DNA of 64,000 nucleotides. It comes from Lewinellaceae bacterium (GTDB lineage: Bacteria > Bacteroidota > Bacteroidia > Chitinophagales > Saprospiraceae). The stretch covers positions 1-64,000 of the forward strand of contig JACJYB010000016.1 in NCBI GenBank assembly GCA_020636355.1, given 5' to 3'. The first letter of the stretch is position 1. The number at the start of each line of letters is the position of its first letter. This document shows positions 37,666 through 47,253 of this stretch, in pieces. The position numbers and the translations under genes are program-made. A model generated the notes under the pieces. The model had not been told where the DNA came from. It was given only the letters and a program-made list of their open reading frames with translations, and searched no databases.

Positions 37666-38049
37666 TTATTTATTCCTGGATTTTGCTAACAAATAAACCC
37701 CTAAACCGAAAATGAATGGTACCGGAGCAAAATGTCTCATCGCTGAAACCGTTCCTATTACTGGCTGAAATATTAAAAAATCTGCCATGGGAACTATGGC
37801 GCCGATTACCATGACAAAACCAAGAGCTTTTGTTTGTCTGGAGACTGAAAGAGCTACAATCATCAATCCAATTGCTAATTGCCTTACTCCCAATGCATGA
37901 GCTATCGGTTCTTTACTAATAGTCTTGCCCGGGAAGTCAAATAGCGCTTGTGATAGATCAGGAAAAAACAATAATAAAATCCCTGAAACGATCAGGAAAA
38001 TTCCGGGCAGAAGACATAAATGTCGGGTAATATTGAGATTCCTATTCAT
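37666..38049 (-). CDS. Small membrane protein (DUF4267/DUF4345-like)
   Basis: About 127 residues from MNRNLNITRH at 38049. Four transmembrane helices (about 8-30, 48-65, 74-92 and 101-120). The first helix is followed by FPDLSQALFDFPG, and a central GVRQLAIGLMIVALS is typical of DUF4267-like proteins often coded beside regulators and SRPBCC genes. No function is known. Confidence 0.65.
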   Translation of the reverse strand: MNRNLNITRHLCLLPGIFLIVSGILLLFFPDLSQALFDFPGKTISKEPIAHALGVRQLAIGLMIVALSVSRQTKALGFVMVIGAIVPMADFLIFQPVIGTVSAMRHFAPVPFIFGLGVYLLAKSRNK

Positions 38050-38244
38050 TTTATAGGTTTCCTTTTGATTCATTGGGAAATTTCAGTTGGACTCACCATA
38101 TCTAGGGTAGATGGTTTACATCGCTCTCCGGACACCGTTGATACTTTGTCTTTAGTAATACGACTGAAGCAATTTTTATCCAACTCAGATCTCGGACTTA
38201 AATGCAATTGCCTAATCGCGCCCCATTTTCCCGGCATCCTTACT

Positions 38245-38664
38245 TTATTCTTCAATCAATTCTTTCAGCAGTTTTAATACAGGATTTTCTTCCCCTTGTT
38301 CAGGCTCTTGTACTGCTCCAGACCGGTTATCTATTTGTATTATTTCCAACGCAGTACCACCATCGGCTTCGGAAAGTTTATATAACATCTCAAAATAGTT
38401 TTCTGGAAGATCTGCCAGATCAGGCCTCGGTGCATAAAGGCTATACCTAAGCTGCTCGTTGGGTGTAAATTCCAATATCGTTCCCCACTGTTCATAAATT
38501 GTCCCTTCCCATTCTGTTCTGAACCGTATTTCATTACCAACGATCCAATCCGTCCTCAAATCACTTCCATATTGCCACATCTTTACTTTAATAGGATTTG
38601 TCAGAGCATCCCATACTTTTTCTTTTGAGGCGCCAATAATCAATTTCGAAATATTTGTTGCCAT
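38245..38664 (-). CDS. SRPBCC-family protein
   Basis: A 139-residue ligand-binding-fold protein. It begins with the standard strand and helix ISKLIIGASKEKVWDALTNPIKVKMW and has IRFRTEWEGTIYEQWGTILE in the centre. The C-terminal helix is short (ENPVLKLLKELIEE) and may leave the cavity more open than usual. Second SRPBCC gene of the block, not a close copy of the one at 36594. The stop is followed 170 bp downstream by the small DUF4267-like gene. Confidence 0.85.
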   Translation of the reverse strand: MATNISKLIIGASKEKVWDALTNPIKVKMWQYGSDLRTDWIVGNEIRFRTEWEGTIYEQWGTILEFTPNEQLRYSLYAPRPDLADLPENYFEMLYKLSEADGGTALEIIQIDNRSGAVQEPEQGEENPVLKLLKELIEE

Positions 38665-39161
38665 GTAATAATTAAAGGTATTAGTTAACCATTTGATACA
38701 ATAGTGAGCCTAGTTAAGACTTCCTAAGATTTATTCTGCACTTACATCTTTTCAATTAGCGTGCTTTACAGTCGACAGTAAAATGTAATCAAATTCATAC
38801 CCCTACCGGAAGGCAAGTAAGGGAATGGAATCCTTCTGCTCATTCGACTTATCTCCAAGTTCTAAAAGTAAGTTACTATTGCAGACAATCCAAAAGTTTT
38901 AGCCATTTTGACATCGTTCTATTTAAACGGTTTGCCAACCACTTCCGCAATTTCACGGTGACTTACCCTAATGGATTGAATTTGAGTATTACAAACGGTA
39001 GTTTCAATTATCTAAAGTGCACAGAAGAGGATAATTAGGTTTCGTCTGTCCGGTTTTGTAATCACTCTGATCGTAATTTTGTATGCAGTAACACGATGAC
39101 TCCATTGCTGCCAACGTCTTCCTGGTTCTACAGGATGCATTGAAGGTTCACCGAAAGTTTG
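38665..39161. other. Long AT-rich spacer, 497 bp
   Basis: No coding region or RNA is recognised. The sequence is AT-rich with scattered stops in all frames. It does not match repeats A or B. Confidence 0.45.
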
Positions 39162-40010
39162 TTATTCATTCTTTTTTTTATTCAAAAATTTTTCAATCAT
39201 CGGCACGACAAATTCGCTTTCTTTTGTGTCCGGTGTCAACGTTGTGAATTCACCAATATATTCTCCGTGCCCCCCTGGTATTATTGCCAAGTCAGCGCTT
39301 TTGATTTGTCTTTGCAATTCAATGGCATGTTCAGGTATAATAATGTCCTTGTCGCCGATAATGATTAATGTCAGCGCTTTTATAGATTCAATTTGCTTGT
39401 CAGGAATATCTTCAAAGCTTACCATTCGCTTTGCATCTCTGTCATGCATTATCTGCAAGCCATTTGCGTATGCAGCAACTTTCTTGTAACCAGCCTTGAG
39501 TTGTTCTGGCATATTATCTAATTTGGATTTCGCCATAAATCCCCAAAACCAATCAGGAACACCGTTTCGCTTGGCCAATGCAGAAGCTAAAATCAAGTGG
39601 TCAACTATTTCCGGATGTCTTATTGCAATTTGCAAAGCCGTTGTTCCCCCGTTGCTGAAACCGAGAAAGTCCGCGTTGCCAATGTTTAAATTATTTAATA
39701 AAGCGGCAACATCGTCTGCATCCTGTTCGAAAGTAAGGTCGGCGTTACGATCACCAGTTCGTCCATGAGCTTGAAGTTCTACTGCAATTATTTGCCTGTT
39801 TACGGCGAGAAGGGGAATGATTTTTCCAAAATTTGTCTCAATCGTTGAGCCACCTCCGTGAATTAATACGATTGGTTTCCCCTGCCCGTAAATTTCATAA
39901 TACATGTTAAGTCCGTTGACTTCGGTATAACCATTTCTGAAAGCCAAACTGTCTATTACTGTTGCCGTTTGTACAAATCGATCCAGCATTATAATGTTCG
40001 TTTTATACAT
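39162..40010 (-). CDS. Alpha/beta hydrolase
   Basis: A 282-residue alpha/beta-hydrolase-fold protein; an alternative start is 39989. The oxyanion segment VLIHGGGST, the nucleophile elbow GFSNGG (Ser) and the C-terminal IPGGHGEY (His) are clear, and the acid is probably in IIGDKDIIIP. No lid signature allows a substrate call. Four bases separate it from the upstream VOC gene, so the two form a pair. Confidence 0.9.
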   Translation of the reverse strand: MYKTNIIMLDRFVQTATVIDSLAFRNGYTEVNGLNMYYEIYGQGKPIVLIHGGGSTIETNFGKIIPLLAVNRQIIAVELQAHGRTGDRNADLTFEQDADDVAALLNNLNIGNADFLGFSNGGTTALQIAIRHPEIVDHLILASALAKRNGVPDWFWGFMAKSKLDNMPEQLKAGYKKVAAYANGLQIMHDRDAKRMVSFEDIPDKQIESIKALTLIIIGDKDIIIPEHAIELQRQIKSADLAIIPGGHGEYIGEFTTLTPDTKESEFVVPMIEKFLNKKKNE

Positions 40011-40014
40011 AATT

Positions 40015-40395
40015 CTATTTCACCCATTTATCCGAGGCAACACCAAAACAATGAGAATATCCATCATCGTCAGTAACGAAGAATTCAGTTTGCCCATAGT
40101 TTCTATCCTCAATATCTGACACATCATATCCAAGTTCTTTTAAACGCTCTCTTGTTGCATTTATGTCAGTAGGTGTCCAGTAAAGTCGAATACCTTCGTA
40201 GTTATCTGCCTTGGTTAATGACCCAGCTCTTTCGTTGAGCCATAAAAAAACCTCTTGGCAGTGAATCATGCATCCTTTCAATTTGCCTTTATCGATCATT
40301 TTACTGTCCACTGTAAAACCCAGGCCTTCAACCCAAAAATGAAGACTCTTCTCAAGGTCAAAGCTAGGAATTACAGGAATACAAGCTTTAATCAT
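40015..40395 (-). CDS. VOC-family protein (bleomycin-resistance type)
   Basis: A 126-residue protein of the vicinal oxygen chelate superfamily: IPVIPSFDLEKSLHFWVEGLGF at the start, then MIHCQEVFLWLNE and the closing EFFVTDDDGYSHCFG. It resembles the bleomycin-binding subgroup, dimeric proteins that sequester drugs, although resistance is not implied. It is followed at four bases by the alpha/beta hydrolase. Confidence 0.87.
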   Translation of the reverse strand: MIKACIPVIPSFDLEKSLHFWVEGLGFTVDSKMIDKGKLKGCMIHCQEVFLWLNERAGSLTKADNYEGIRLYWTPTDINATRERLKELGYDVSDIEDRNYGQTEFFVTDDDGYSHCFGVASDKWVK

Positions 40396-40717
40396 AGTAA
40401 ATGAATAAGATTTTATTCAATAATCTAGGTCTTGACGGTCAATAAATGTAATCAAAGTTACTCATAGTCGATTGATTTACAAGCAAATAACAAAGCATGA
40501 AGGTTTCATTTTGGGCTAATCATACCACAACGACCGGGACTAAGTAGGTGCGGGTATAGAGGCCTCGTTAAATCACCGATGGAAATAACAAGGCCGACCT
40601 ATTGCGCAACGGTCTCCGAGACCAAACATTGATAAAAATGCAATCTAAATCTTTTCACGTCTCCCCGCAATTACATAAACCTTTTGTTGAGGTAGTTCTT
40701 TCGTTTCTGATTGTTAT
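40396..40717. other. Spacer with two inverted repeats, 322 bp
   Basis: No gene is seen. Two inverted repeats stand out. GGCCTCGTT (40561-40569) pairs imperfectly with AACAAGGCC (40587-40595), and GGTCTC-C-GAGACC (40611-40623) is a perfect palindrome around one base. No T-run follows on either strand, so neither is a typical terminator. Confidence 0.4.
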
Positions 40718-41206
40718 TTAAGTAGAAAGGTTTTTTGTGCTTGAGATGGTTTTGTCCAAAGCTAAAAAGGAACAGACTAGACCAGCAAGCCATATTGAAG
40801 ACCTAACCCAGTTCATCCTTCCCCATTCAGCAGCTGCTCTTTTGAGAGTCTCTGTGTCAGGAAATTGTTCAGAAAGAAACATAACTTCATTTCTGGGATA
40901 AAAGTAGGTAAAGGTTAAAATCATGGATGACACATAACATAGTAAAGCAATACTCAAAAACAATCGAATGGAAGGAGATTTTTTCCAGGATATAATCAGT
41001 GCCATTACAATCAAAAAAATGTTTGTTGGGTCAATCAACTTAAAAAAAGTTCCAGGATTGGCAACCACAAAAAAATCCCTGGCAGCTGTGATAGAATGTG
41101 GGATATTGCATTCCCAGTTAGCTGCGTTAACGATGGAGTTGTAGATATTGGCAAAAAACAAACCGCTTGAAAACGCGACAACTGCATACAGAACTATTCT
41201 TCTCAT
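40718..41206 (-). CDS. Membrane protein, DUF1772-like
   Basis: About 162 residues from MRRIVLYAVVAFSSGLFF at 41206; a longer start at 41290 overlaps the upstream regulator's stop and is unlikely. Four transmembrane helices (about 5-24, 61-77, 85-104 and 136-152). The pattern GLFFANIYNSIV... NPGTFFKLIDPTNIFL resembles DUF1772 (anthrone-oxygenase-like) proteins. It lies 68 bp downstream of an AraC-type gene that may control it. Confidence 0.6.
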   Translation of the reverse strand: MRRIVLYAVVAFSSGLFFANIYNSIVNAANWECNIPHSITAARDFFVVANPGTFFKLIDPTNIFLIVMALIISWKKSPSIRLFLSIALLCYVSSMILTFTYFYPRNEVMFLSEQFPDTETLKRAAAEWGRMNWVRSSIWLAGLVCSFLALDKTISSTKNLST

Positions 41207-41274
41207 GTGTTTATAATTTTCTTCTGTAAAGCTATCCCTGTGAAAAGAGCTCTGATAGTAAAAATCCGACAATA

Positions 41275-42135
41275 TTAAATCTTGTCCCAATCCAACTGAA
41301 ACTGAAGATGCTCGTCCGCTAATTCTTTGTGCTGGAGCGAAGGTGTGAGCCTGGCAAATTCCTTAAAGTCTTTGATAAAGTGTGTTTGATCGAAATACCC
41401 AACTTCATAACTTAAATCTGCCCAGGTGATTATTGGTTTGCTTTCAATCATTTTATACGCTTTATGAAACCTAGCTATTCGCGCATACATCTTGGGGGGC
41501 ATGCCCAAACGCTCTTTACATTTTCTTTCGAAATTTCGAGTACTCATACACGCCATTCCTGCAATCGTGTCCATATTGGTATTGTAGTTTATCAGGAGGT
41601 ATTGCAGGGCAAAATCAATAGGTGACGATTCTTTTACTTTAGATAACTTTTTAAGAAAATAGGACTGTACAACTCGATCTAATTCATCCAATGAAATAGC
41701 ATCATGCGATTCATCTAAAAGTTCTTCAATCTCATTGCCAATAACTTCCCTGGCACTATACCCATTATCAAATATTTCCGTTATCGGAATATTCAAAAGA
41801 CGATTTAGTCCTCCGGGTTGAAAAATAATGGATACAGCTATGTGGCTTTCTTCAACGAGTAGTTTGAAGGGAGTAATTTGTGCGCCCATCAAGGTACAAG
41901 AAGAGATGGTGTTGAAATTCATTTCTCCCGATTTTTTTGACTTAAACCGGGTATACAGATTGATGAACATGGCCTGCTCAGGGGAGGGCATATAGTTACC
42001 TGCCAAACTGACACCATTATTGCCGAAATCAACTTCTATGATAACGATATGACGTATGAGTGACCGTAATGCAGGATGAATTGCGCATTGTACTGAATGA
42101 ATTTTGGGCGTTAGTTTAGTCATGCCTATTGTCAA
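41275..42135 (-). CDS. AraC-family transcriptional regulator
   Basis: A 286-residue protein; starts at 42135 or 42123. The C-terminal 100 residues have two helix-turn-helices (IAGMACMSTRNFERKCKERLGM and WADLSYEVGYFDQTHFIKDFKEF). The N-terminal part is a cupin-like sensor of the DUF6597 type (MPSPEQAMFINLYTRF, VSIIFQPGGLNRLLNIPITEIFD). The effector is unknown. The likely target is the DUF1772-like gene just downstream. Confidence 0.88.
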   Translation of the reverse strand: MTIGMTKLTPKIHSVQCAIHPALRSLIRHIVIIEVDFGNNGVSLAGNYMPSPEQAMFINLYTRFKSKKSGEMNFNTISSCTLMGAQITPFKLLVEESHIAVSIIFQPGGLNRLLNIPITEIFDNGYSAREVIGNEIEELLDESHDAISLDELDRVVQSYFLKKLSKVKESSPIDFALQYLLINYNTNMDTIAGMACMSTRNFERKCKERLGMPPKMYARIARFHKAYKMIESKPIITWADLSYEVGYFDQTHFIKDFKEFARLTPSLQHKELADEHLQFQLDWDKI

Positions 42136-42878
42136 GCTCTATGATTAGTGCTCCCGTAATTACATTTGTTTTTGCCTTAGATTTCAAGATTGTCGCTAAC
42201 TGGAGTCTGTGCATCAACACGTAAAATAAATGGTCACCTGTGCTGTACGAACTTGTGGCAGCTGAGGGTAAGTCAAAAATGAAACAAGAATTCGGCGTAC
42301 CATCAGGACTGTCATCATTAGTACTAACCGACCTTAGTCTAGTCAGTAGTAGATCATTCAATATAAGCAAAATGCGACTTTTAGCACTTGAGGAATACAG
42401 AAAATCCAAGTATGGCCTAGCCCGTGGTCTGGCAGGCTCGGTTCTCCTACGCATACAGGTAGTAAAGCCTAATGCAATCTCCTCAAGAATGAATCATTTG
42501 CCATTTAAAAGCTAGTAAGTGATATTCCAATATGGTGCAAGGCAGGTATCGGATCTAGCGTGATAGATATGATCCACTACTGAGATGTTCTGATTGGTGA
42601 TCTAGCCAGTATTGATTATCGGCGAGATAAAAACAGTTAATTGGAGGACCTCGATGGGTGTCACTATGATAACCTTAATTAGCGAACACACCCAACTTAG
42701 ATTATTCCAGGTTTTCCAGACCTGAACGACCATAGTTTAAAGAGCTTTGTTATCATTGGTAATCAAGCCAATCAGGACCAGGTAAGTAGTATCACTAGAT
42801 GTTTGTATACCAGCCCAAACCCATCAGAACGGCACAAGCGGGTAGTTTGTATCTTACATTATTGTCGGGTACAGATAT
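42136..42878. other. Long spacer carrying repeat A copy 1, 743 bp
   Basis: No credible gene is found. Short open frames on both strands (42116-42454 minus, 42240-42515 plus) overlap repeat A and have no family resemblance. The right part (42553-42878) is AT-rich without recognisable features. Confidence 0.5.
42324..42552. repeat. Dispersed intergenic repeat A, copy 1
   Basis: This stretch aligns by eye over about 230 bp with 48441-48681. The core GTGGTCTGGCAGGCTC is identical, and flanking blocks (for example GTCAGTAGTA, GCGAC.TTTAG.CACTTG, AGAATGAAT..TTGCC.TTT and TATGGTGC) match with substitutions and small gaps. Upstream, GGAGTCTGTGCATCAAC near 42199 also has a counterpart near 48399, with about 80 extra bases in copy 1. 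Confidence 0.7.
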
Positions 42879-43571
42879 TTATTTATTAATTAAATTCAAA
42901 ATCCAATCATAAAAAATTCGATCTCTATTAAAATAGATTAAAGTTAATCCAATTGTGTCATAAAATCCATGGGTAAATACTAGCAAAGCAAGATTCGTTC
43001 TGTTTTTATAAAAAGTATAGTGGAAAATTAAACTGGATAATCCCACCGAGATAATCCCGGAAGTTCCCTGATAGTTGTGTGAAACCCCAAAATAGATGGA
43101 CAATACAATGACAGCAGTGAACCATGCTCTGTCCGTATTTCCCATAAATTCAGCTAAATGCTTCATATAATAGCCACTAAATAAGAATTCCTCTCCAAAT
43201 GCCGCAAAAATCCACATTATTAAAAAAAGTATAATAAAGTTGGCAAAATCTCCTCTTATGTCGTCAACCGAACTTAAGTCAATTTCACCAAAATAAATCT
43301 CCAAGAATGGTTGTACGCAAATGTCAATGACAAAAAAAATGATAATAGCAAGGAGTAAGCCTTTTAATATGGTATTCAAGCTAATTTTTTTTTCAAATCC
43401 AAATTTTGGCCAGTTCCAACCACTCTTCCATAATAGAAATAATGCTATGAAAAGGCCAAAGAAATAACCATAATTTCTATCAGCAATAGACAATATGGGA
43501 GCAACGATCATTACGATTATTACCACATAAGGTTTAGAAAGTACCTTGTATAAATTATTTATCATTTGCAT
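42879..43571 (-). CDS. CPBP-family (CAAX-type) intramembrane protein
   Basis: About 231 residues from MQMINNLYKVLSKPYV at 43571; an in-frame ATG at 43685 would overlap the upstream gene. Six to seven transmembrane helices. CPBP motifs are visible: GEEFLFSGYY in place of EExxxR (the Arg is Ser here), FGVSH for FxxxH and HGFYD for HxxxD. The family contains glutamic intramembrane proteases involved in prenyl-protein processing or bacteriocin self-immunity. Loss of the arginine leaves activity open. Confidence 0.8.
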   Translation of the reverse strand: MQMINNLYKVLSKPYVVIIVMIVAPILSIADRNYGYFFGLFIALFLLWKSGWNWPKFGFEKKISLNTILKGLLLAIIIFFVIDICVQPFLEIYFGEIDLSSVDDIRGDFANFIILFLIMWIFAAFGEEFLFSGYYMKHLAEFMGNTDRAWFTAVIVLSIYFGVSHNYQGTSGIISVGLSSLIFHYTFYKNRTNLALLVFTHGFYDTIGLTLIYFNRDRIFYDWILNLINK

Positions 43572-43668
43572 ATATTTCTGCCGCTCATGGATAAAAAAAT
43601 GTGTTAATGCCAGCGAATGAGGCATAACATCATAACTAATTGTTAAACCCGGTTTTTTTATTTCATTT

Positions 43669-44157
43669 TCAGTTCTTCGATTCAAGTTGATGATTCAAAC
43701 TTAACACATCAGGAAATCCCCATTGCTCCGCTATTTTACCGTTTGTTACTCTGTAAATAGCAGTTTCATAAATTGTAGCTTTCTTTCCTGTTGGGTCAAT
43801 GCCATTAAACGATCCCAGTTGAGTTCCTGTAGATCTAAATCTTGTGACCACCTTGTCGCCTTCGCTGATCATATCAACAATTTCTTCATTCCAATCAGGA
43901 AAAGATTTTCTATGACTCGTAATGGAACTACTTGCTCCTTCAATTCCAATCCACTCAATTCCGTCTACAAAATGGCAGATAAAATCCGTCGTCAAGATTT
44001 TGTCTAAATCTTTAACCTGTCCGTTACTCCACACTTCATGATATTTTTTTACAACTTCACGATTTGCCTCCAGGTCCATATGTTGTGTATCCGAACCACA
44101 ACTGTAAAAAAGAGTAGTTACTGTAAGAAGCAACAATAATAAGACTGATTTCTTCAT
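43669..44157 (-). CDS. SnoaL-like polyketide cyclase-family lipoprotein
   Basis: A 162-residue protein with a lipoprotein signal (LTVTTLFYSCG, lipid Cys at about 20). The rest is an NTF2-like alpha+beta barrel of the SnoaL/ester cyclase type: VVKKYHEVWSNGQVKDLDKILTTDF, HRKSFPDWNEEIVDMISEGDKVVTRF and GKIAEQWGFPD. Its substrate is unknown and export as a lipoprotein is unusual but common in Bacteroidota. It lies 97 bp upstream of the CPBP gene. Confidence 0.88.
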   Translation of the reverse strand: MKKSVLLLLLLTVTTLFYSCGSDTQHMDLEANREVVKKYHEVWSNGQVKDLDKILTTDFICHFVDGIEWIGIEGASSSITSHRKSFPDWNEEIVDMISEGDKVVTRFRSTGTQLGSFNGIDPTGKKATIYETAIYRVTNGKIAEQWGFPDVLSLNHQLESKN

Positions 44158-44382
44158 TTGAGGTTATATTTATTTGATATTATATTTTTCATTCCTGTCT
44201 ATGCGGTGGGATCCCTCTAAAATTAGAATATAACTGGCTATTGGCATAATTACCTTTACGCGATTCGAAAATATCTCATGTCAAGAAGGACTAATCGATC
44301 TGGGTAAATCCAACGAACAACATACAACGGAACTTCCAATGCAATTTGCAACCCAACTATTTCTGATTTAATCGATAGTTTT
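44158..44382. other. Spacer, 225 bp
   Basis: AT-rich, with no gene, repeat A/B copy or terminator recognised. Confidence 0.4.
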
Positions 44383-45279
44383 TTACAACCGACAATTGAA
44401 CCAACTAATTATTTCCTGATCTAATTCATTTCTTTTATCAGAAAATAAATGATCAGTTTCATAAGTTTTAAATCGATAATCATAATCCAATTTTTCTAAT
44501 AAGTGTGAAATTTTTTCAGATTGTTCCTGGGGACAGCTTCTGTCTTTTGTACCACATAATATTAAAAGACTACTCATCTTATTTAAATCGTCAGCCCAAT
44601 AAATTACAGAACGCTTTTTCAGTTCTGCTTCTTTGTCTTCCCAATAGTTAGGAATGTATCTCGCAAAAACTTTCTCTTCCAAAAAAGGTCTGTATTCGGC
44701 AATTGCGAATAAGTCAGAAGGGCTATTACCTACGATTGCAGTTTTAATTTCATCAGAATTTTTCAGTGCTAAATAGGTCATCATTCCACCTCTAGACCAA
44801 CCAAACATTCCTATTCGATTAATATCAGCCTTTTTTACTTCCTTTAATGTTTCCATTAGATATAAAACATCATTAATATCTTCGCCCCCATACTCTTCTT
44901 GGTCCCGATAGTTTGTCCCAATTATTAGGTAACCCTGTTCAGCCAATTTAGAGGTAAAAACAGTTAACAAATATGCGTCTAAATTTCCAGCATCTATATT
45001 TCCACCCCTATTAAAGATAACTACCGGATAGAGTCCTTCTTTTTTTGGCTCTAATATCATTCCCTTAACAATTAAACCATCACTTAGGTATGTAATAGCA
45101 TAGAAATCAAGTTTATTCAAATGCTTATATTCAACTTTTAAAGTATCATTTTCAGAAAGCTTGTACCAATATGGTGATGAACTGATGTCAATTAATTTTT
45201 TAGATAATATTTTCCCGTTTTGACCATATGTAAAAGTCGATAGAAATAGTAAATAACTTGCTATTAAAACTCTATTCAT
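44383..45279 (-). CDS. Secreted prolyl-oligopeptidase-type alpha/beta hydrolase
   Basis: A 298-residue protein with a signal peptide (about 1-19, LLFLSTFTYGQ). The catalytic domain resembles the S9 peptidase/acyl hydrolase group: VVIFNRGG at the oxyanion region, nucleophile GWSRGGMM (Ser), LILCGTKDRSCP for the Asp and TDHLFSD for the His. It is too short for the beta-propeller of full prolyl oligopeptidases, so it probably acts on small esters or peptides in the periplasm. It stands alone between two long spacers. Confidence 0.88.
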   Translation of the reverse strand: MNRVLIASYLLFLSTFTYGQNGKILSKKLIDISSSPYWYKLSENDTLKVEYKHLNKLDFYAITYLSDGLIVKGMILEPKKEGLYPVVIFNRGGNIDAGNLDAYLLTVFTSKLAEQGYLIIGTNYRDQEEYGGEDINDVLYLMETLKEVKKADINRIGMFGWSRGGMMTYLALKNSDEIKTAIVGNSPSDLFAIAEYRPFLEEKVFARYIPNYWEDKEAELKKRSVIYWADDLNKMSSLLILCGTKDRSCPQEQSEKISHLLEKLDYDYRFKTYETDHLFSDKRNELDQEIISWFNCRL

Positions 45280-46011
45280 CGGTGTATAATATGTATTATA
45301 AAGCAGATGGTTAACATATCTTCATGTACATCTTAGATACTTAGATTTGATTTTAACACGGATATTCTTATCTACCTTCAAATATACTTTCTTCAAAGAT
45401 TCCTAAAAATACATTACGACTATAGACATTCCAAATAAATTCAATCACTTATTCAATTTCCCGATAATTTTGAATGGCTAGTCTAATGGTATCATCACCC
45501 GTTAGTCATTGCTGAATAAAGTGTTGTTTTAGTCAGACTCGAGATTGTCAGCATAAATTAACCTTTTAGCCAAAATAGAACTTTCGAAAATGTCAACTAT
45601 GTGCCTTAACTGTACCTGCTTGAAGATAACGTCCTGGGGATATCCACTGGACAGGACCGGCACCATCACAACACAGGTTCTCCAAGCAGCCAACTAAAAG
45701 ATAGTTAGACCAGTCTGCCGGAAAAGCAGGGAATACCTCAGGATCAATAGAACGCTTGCTTGTATTTGGGTAGTTCGATTTTGCCTCCTTGTAATTTGAG
45801 TGAAAATCTATTTTTCTCTTTAAAACCAAGTAGATTGTCACGCGGGAAACTTGCCCGATCAATCGAGGAAAATCCGGTAAAAAGAAGATCGTTATGAGTT
45901 TAGACTAATATTTCTTTACCCTCTCACATTATAATACTAGATTAAATAGTAATGTGTAGTTGGTTTTTAACTTAGCGCTTGTCAACACTTAATTTTTTTG
46001 AACCTCATTAC
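45280..46011. other. Long spacer carrying repeat B copy 1, 732 bp
   Basis: No reliable gene is found. An open frame at 45593-45862 (minus) starts near nothing resembling a ribosome site and shows no family features. Repeat B occupies 45337-45622; the remainder is AT-rich. Confidence 0.5.
45337..45622. repeat. Dispersed intergenic repeat B, copy 1
   Basis: Aligns by eye along its length with 47429-47724. Shared blocks are ACTTAGATTTGATT..A, CTTCAAA.ATACTTTCTTCA, CTAAAA.TACATTACG.CTATAGACA, GGTAT.ATC.CCCG.TAG, AAAGTGTTGTTTT and GTCAACTATGTGCCTT..CTGTACC. The left third also matches 48731-48806. The reading frame open in copy 2 is broken here by stops. Confidence 0.65.
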
Positions 46012-47253
46012 TTATTCTTCCAATTTCTCAAGTTTTTCTTTTGTAATAGTTAATCCACTATTTAATGTGAGTGCTTTTTTGTAGTTTTCTATTGCTTTAA
46101 CTTTGTTGTCTATTGCCCTATAATAATCACCGTAGGAATCATACGCATTATAACTATCCGGGTAATTCTTAACATTCATTTCAAAAAAATCACCGGCTTT
46201 AGTGAGTTGTTTCATAATCAGGAGTTGATAACCAAACATATTCATAAGCGTTTCCGGCGGAAAAACTTTATAGCCATAAATCTTTGAAACATTTTCAGCA
46301 TAATGATTTTCGATCATTGCTGCCAGGTTAAAAGTAGTATCAAATAGATATTTGGTTGATAATTCGAATTGAAAACCTTTAAAAATAAACCGCAGGGCAT
46401 CGTATTCAGTAATCATAGCTGCAGAATTATGATCATCATCAGGGTAATATTTACTGGCATACCGCAAATCCTTTGGATGATCGGCTTTAATAAAATCATC
46501 CAGCTCTAAGATAGACCGTATATGCCTTGATTCTGAGGTAGTATCATTTCTTACTGTGCTAATATCCATGCCATCTTCAAGTGTATTGGCTATGCCAAGG
46601 TATAGTGTTTTCCCTTTGAAATTTTCAGTGGAAAGTGTATTCTCTACCGTTTTAAGAAAGGTGGCTTTATTCCACCACATACTGGGATCAATACAGATAT
46701 AGCTTGTGAACAATTTTGGATGATTGACTACGGCATTCATGACCATCAACCCGCCAAGTGAATGCCCTATAAATATCCTATAAGGTGCCGTGGGATAAAT
46801 AGAATCAATATACGGTATCAATTCTTTTTCTATAAAAGACATAAACTTTTCTCCTCCGCCTGAAATTTTTATCATACTACTATCTTCTACAAATGGTGGA
46901 TCAATAGCAGATTTAGTTGGCGTAAGGTCTCTTGTTCTGTTTGTGTTCGGAATGCCTACTACGATCATATCAGGACTTACAGGATTGGCACTGCTGTGAT
47001 TCATTCGTTCTATCATACCAACTACTGAAGAAAAATGATCGTCTCCATCCAGCAAATAAACTACAGGATATCGGACAGAAGAAAATAATCCTACCGGGTC
47101 ACTTTCAGGAACATGTACCCAAATCTTTCTTTTCTCATTCAGAATCTTTGATTGCACACTGTCAACCGTCCCGATGATTATCCTATTATCTGTTTGGGCG
47201 ATTGCTATTGCATAAGCGCATGTTATAATGACAAAGAGAAAATACTTATTCAT
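46012..47253 (-). CDS. Esterase (Fes/EntD-type alpha/beta hydrolase) with C-terminal TPR
   Basis: About 413 residues from MNKYFLFVIITCAYAIAIAQ at 47253, a clean signal peptide. The main domain is of the putative esterase D/Fes class: RKIWVHVPESD, PVVYLLDGDDHFSSV, nucleophile GHSLGG (Ser), and a His in DDDHNSAAM. The last 90 residues form TPR-like helices (SYNAYDSYGDYYRAIDNKVKAIENYKKAL). This architecture is common in Bacteroidota secreted esterases; the substrate is unknown. Confidence 0.9.
   Translation of the reverse strand: MNKYFLFVIITCAYAIAIAQTDNRIIIGTVDSVQSKILNEKRKIWVHVPESDPVGLFSSVRYPVVYLLDGDDHFSSVVGMIERMNHSSANPVSPDMIVVGIPNTNRTRDLTPTKSAIDPPFVEDSSMIKISGGGEKFMSFIEKELIPYIDSIYPTAPYRIFIGHSLGGLMVMNAVVNHPKLFTSYICIDPSMWWNKATFLKTVENTLSTENFKGKTLYLGIANTLEDGMDISTVRNDTTSESRHIRSILELDDFIKADHPKDLRYASKYYPDDDHNSAAMITEYDALRFIFKGFQFELSTKYLFDTTFNLAAMIENHYAENVSKIYGYKVFPPETLMNMFGYQLLIMKQLTKAGDFFEMNVKNYPDSYNAYDSYGDYYRAIDNKVKAIENYKKALTLNSGLTITKEKLEKLEE

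Noticed and set aside
42116..42454. 112-codon minus-strand frame (and 91-codon plus-strand frame at 42240-42515)
   Set aside because: Both lie across repeat A, overlap each other, have no family features, and the related repeat copy at 48441-48681 does not keep either frame open.
45593..45862. 89-codon minus-strand frame
   Set aside because: No ribosome binding site, no recognisable domain, and its 3' part is repeat B sequence whose other copy is not coding in this frame.
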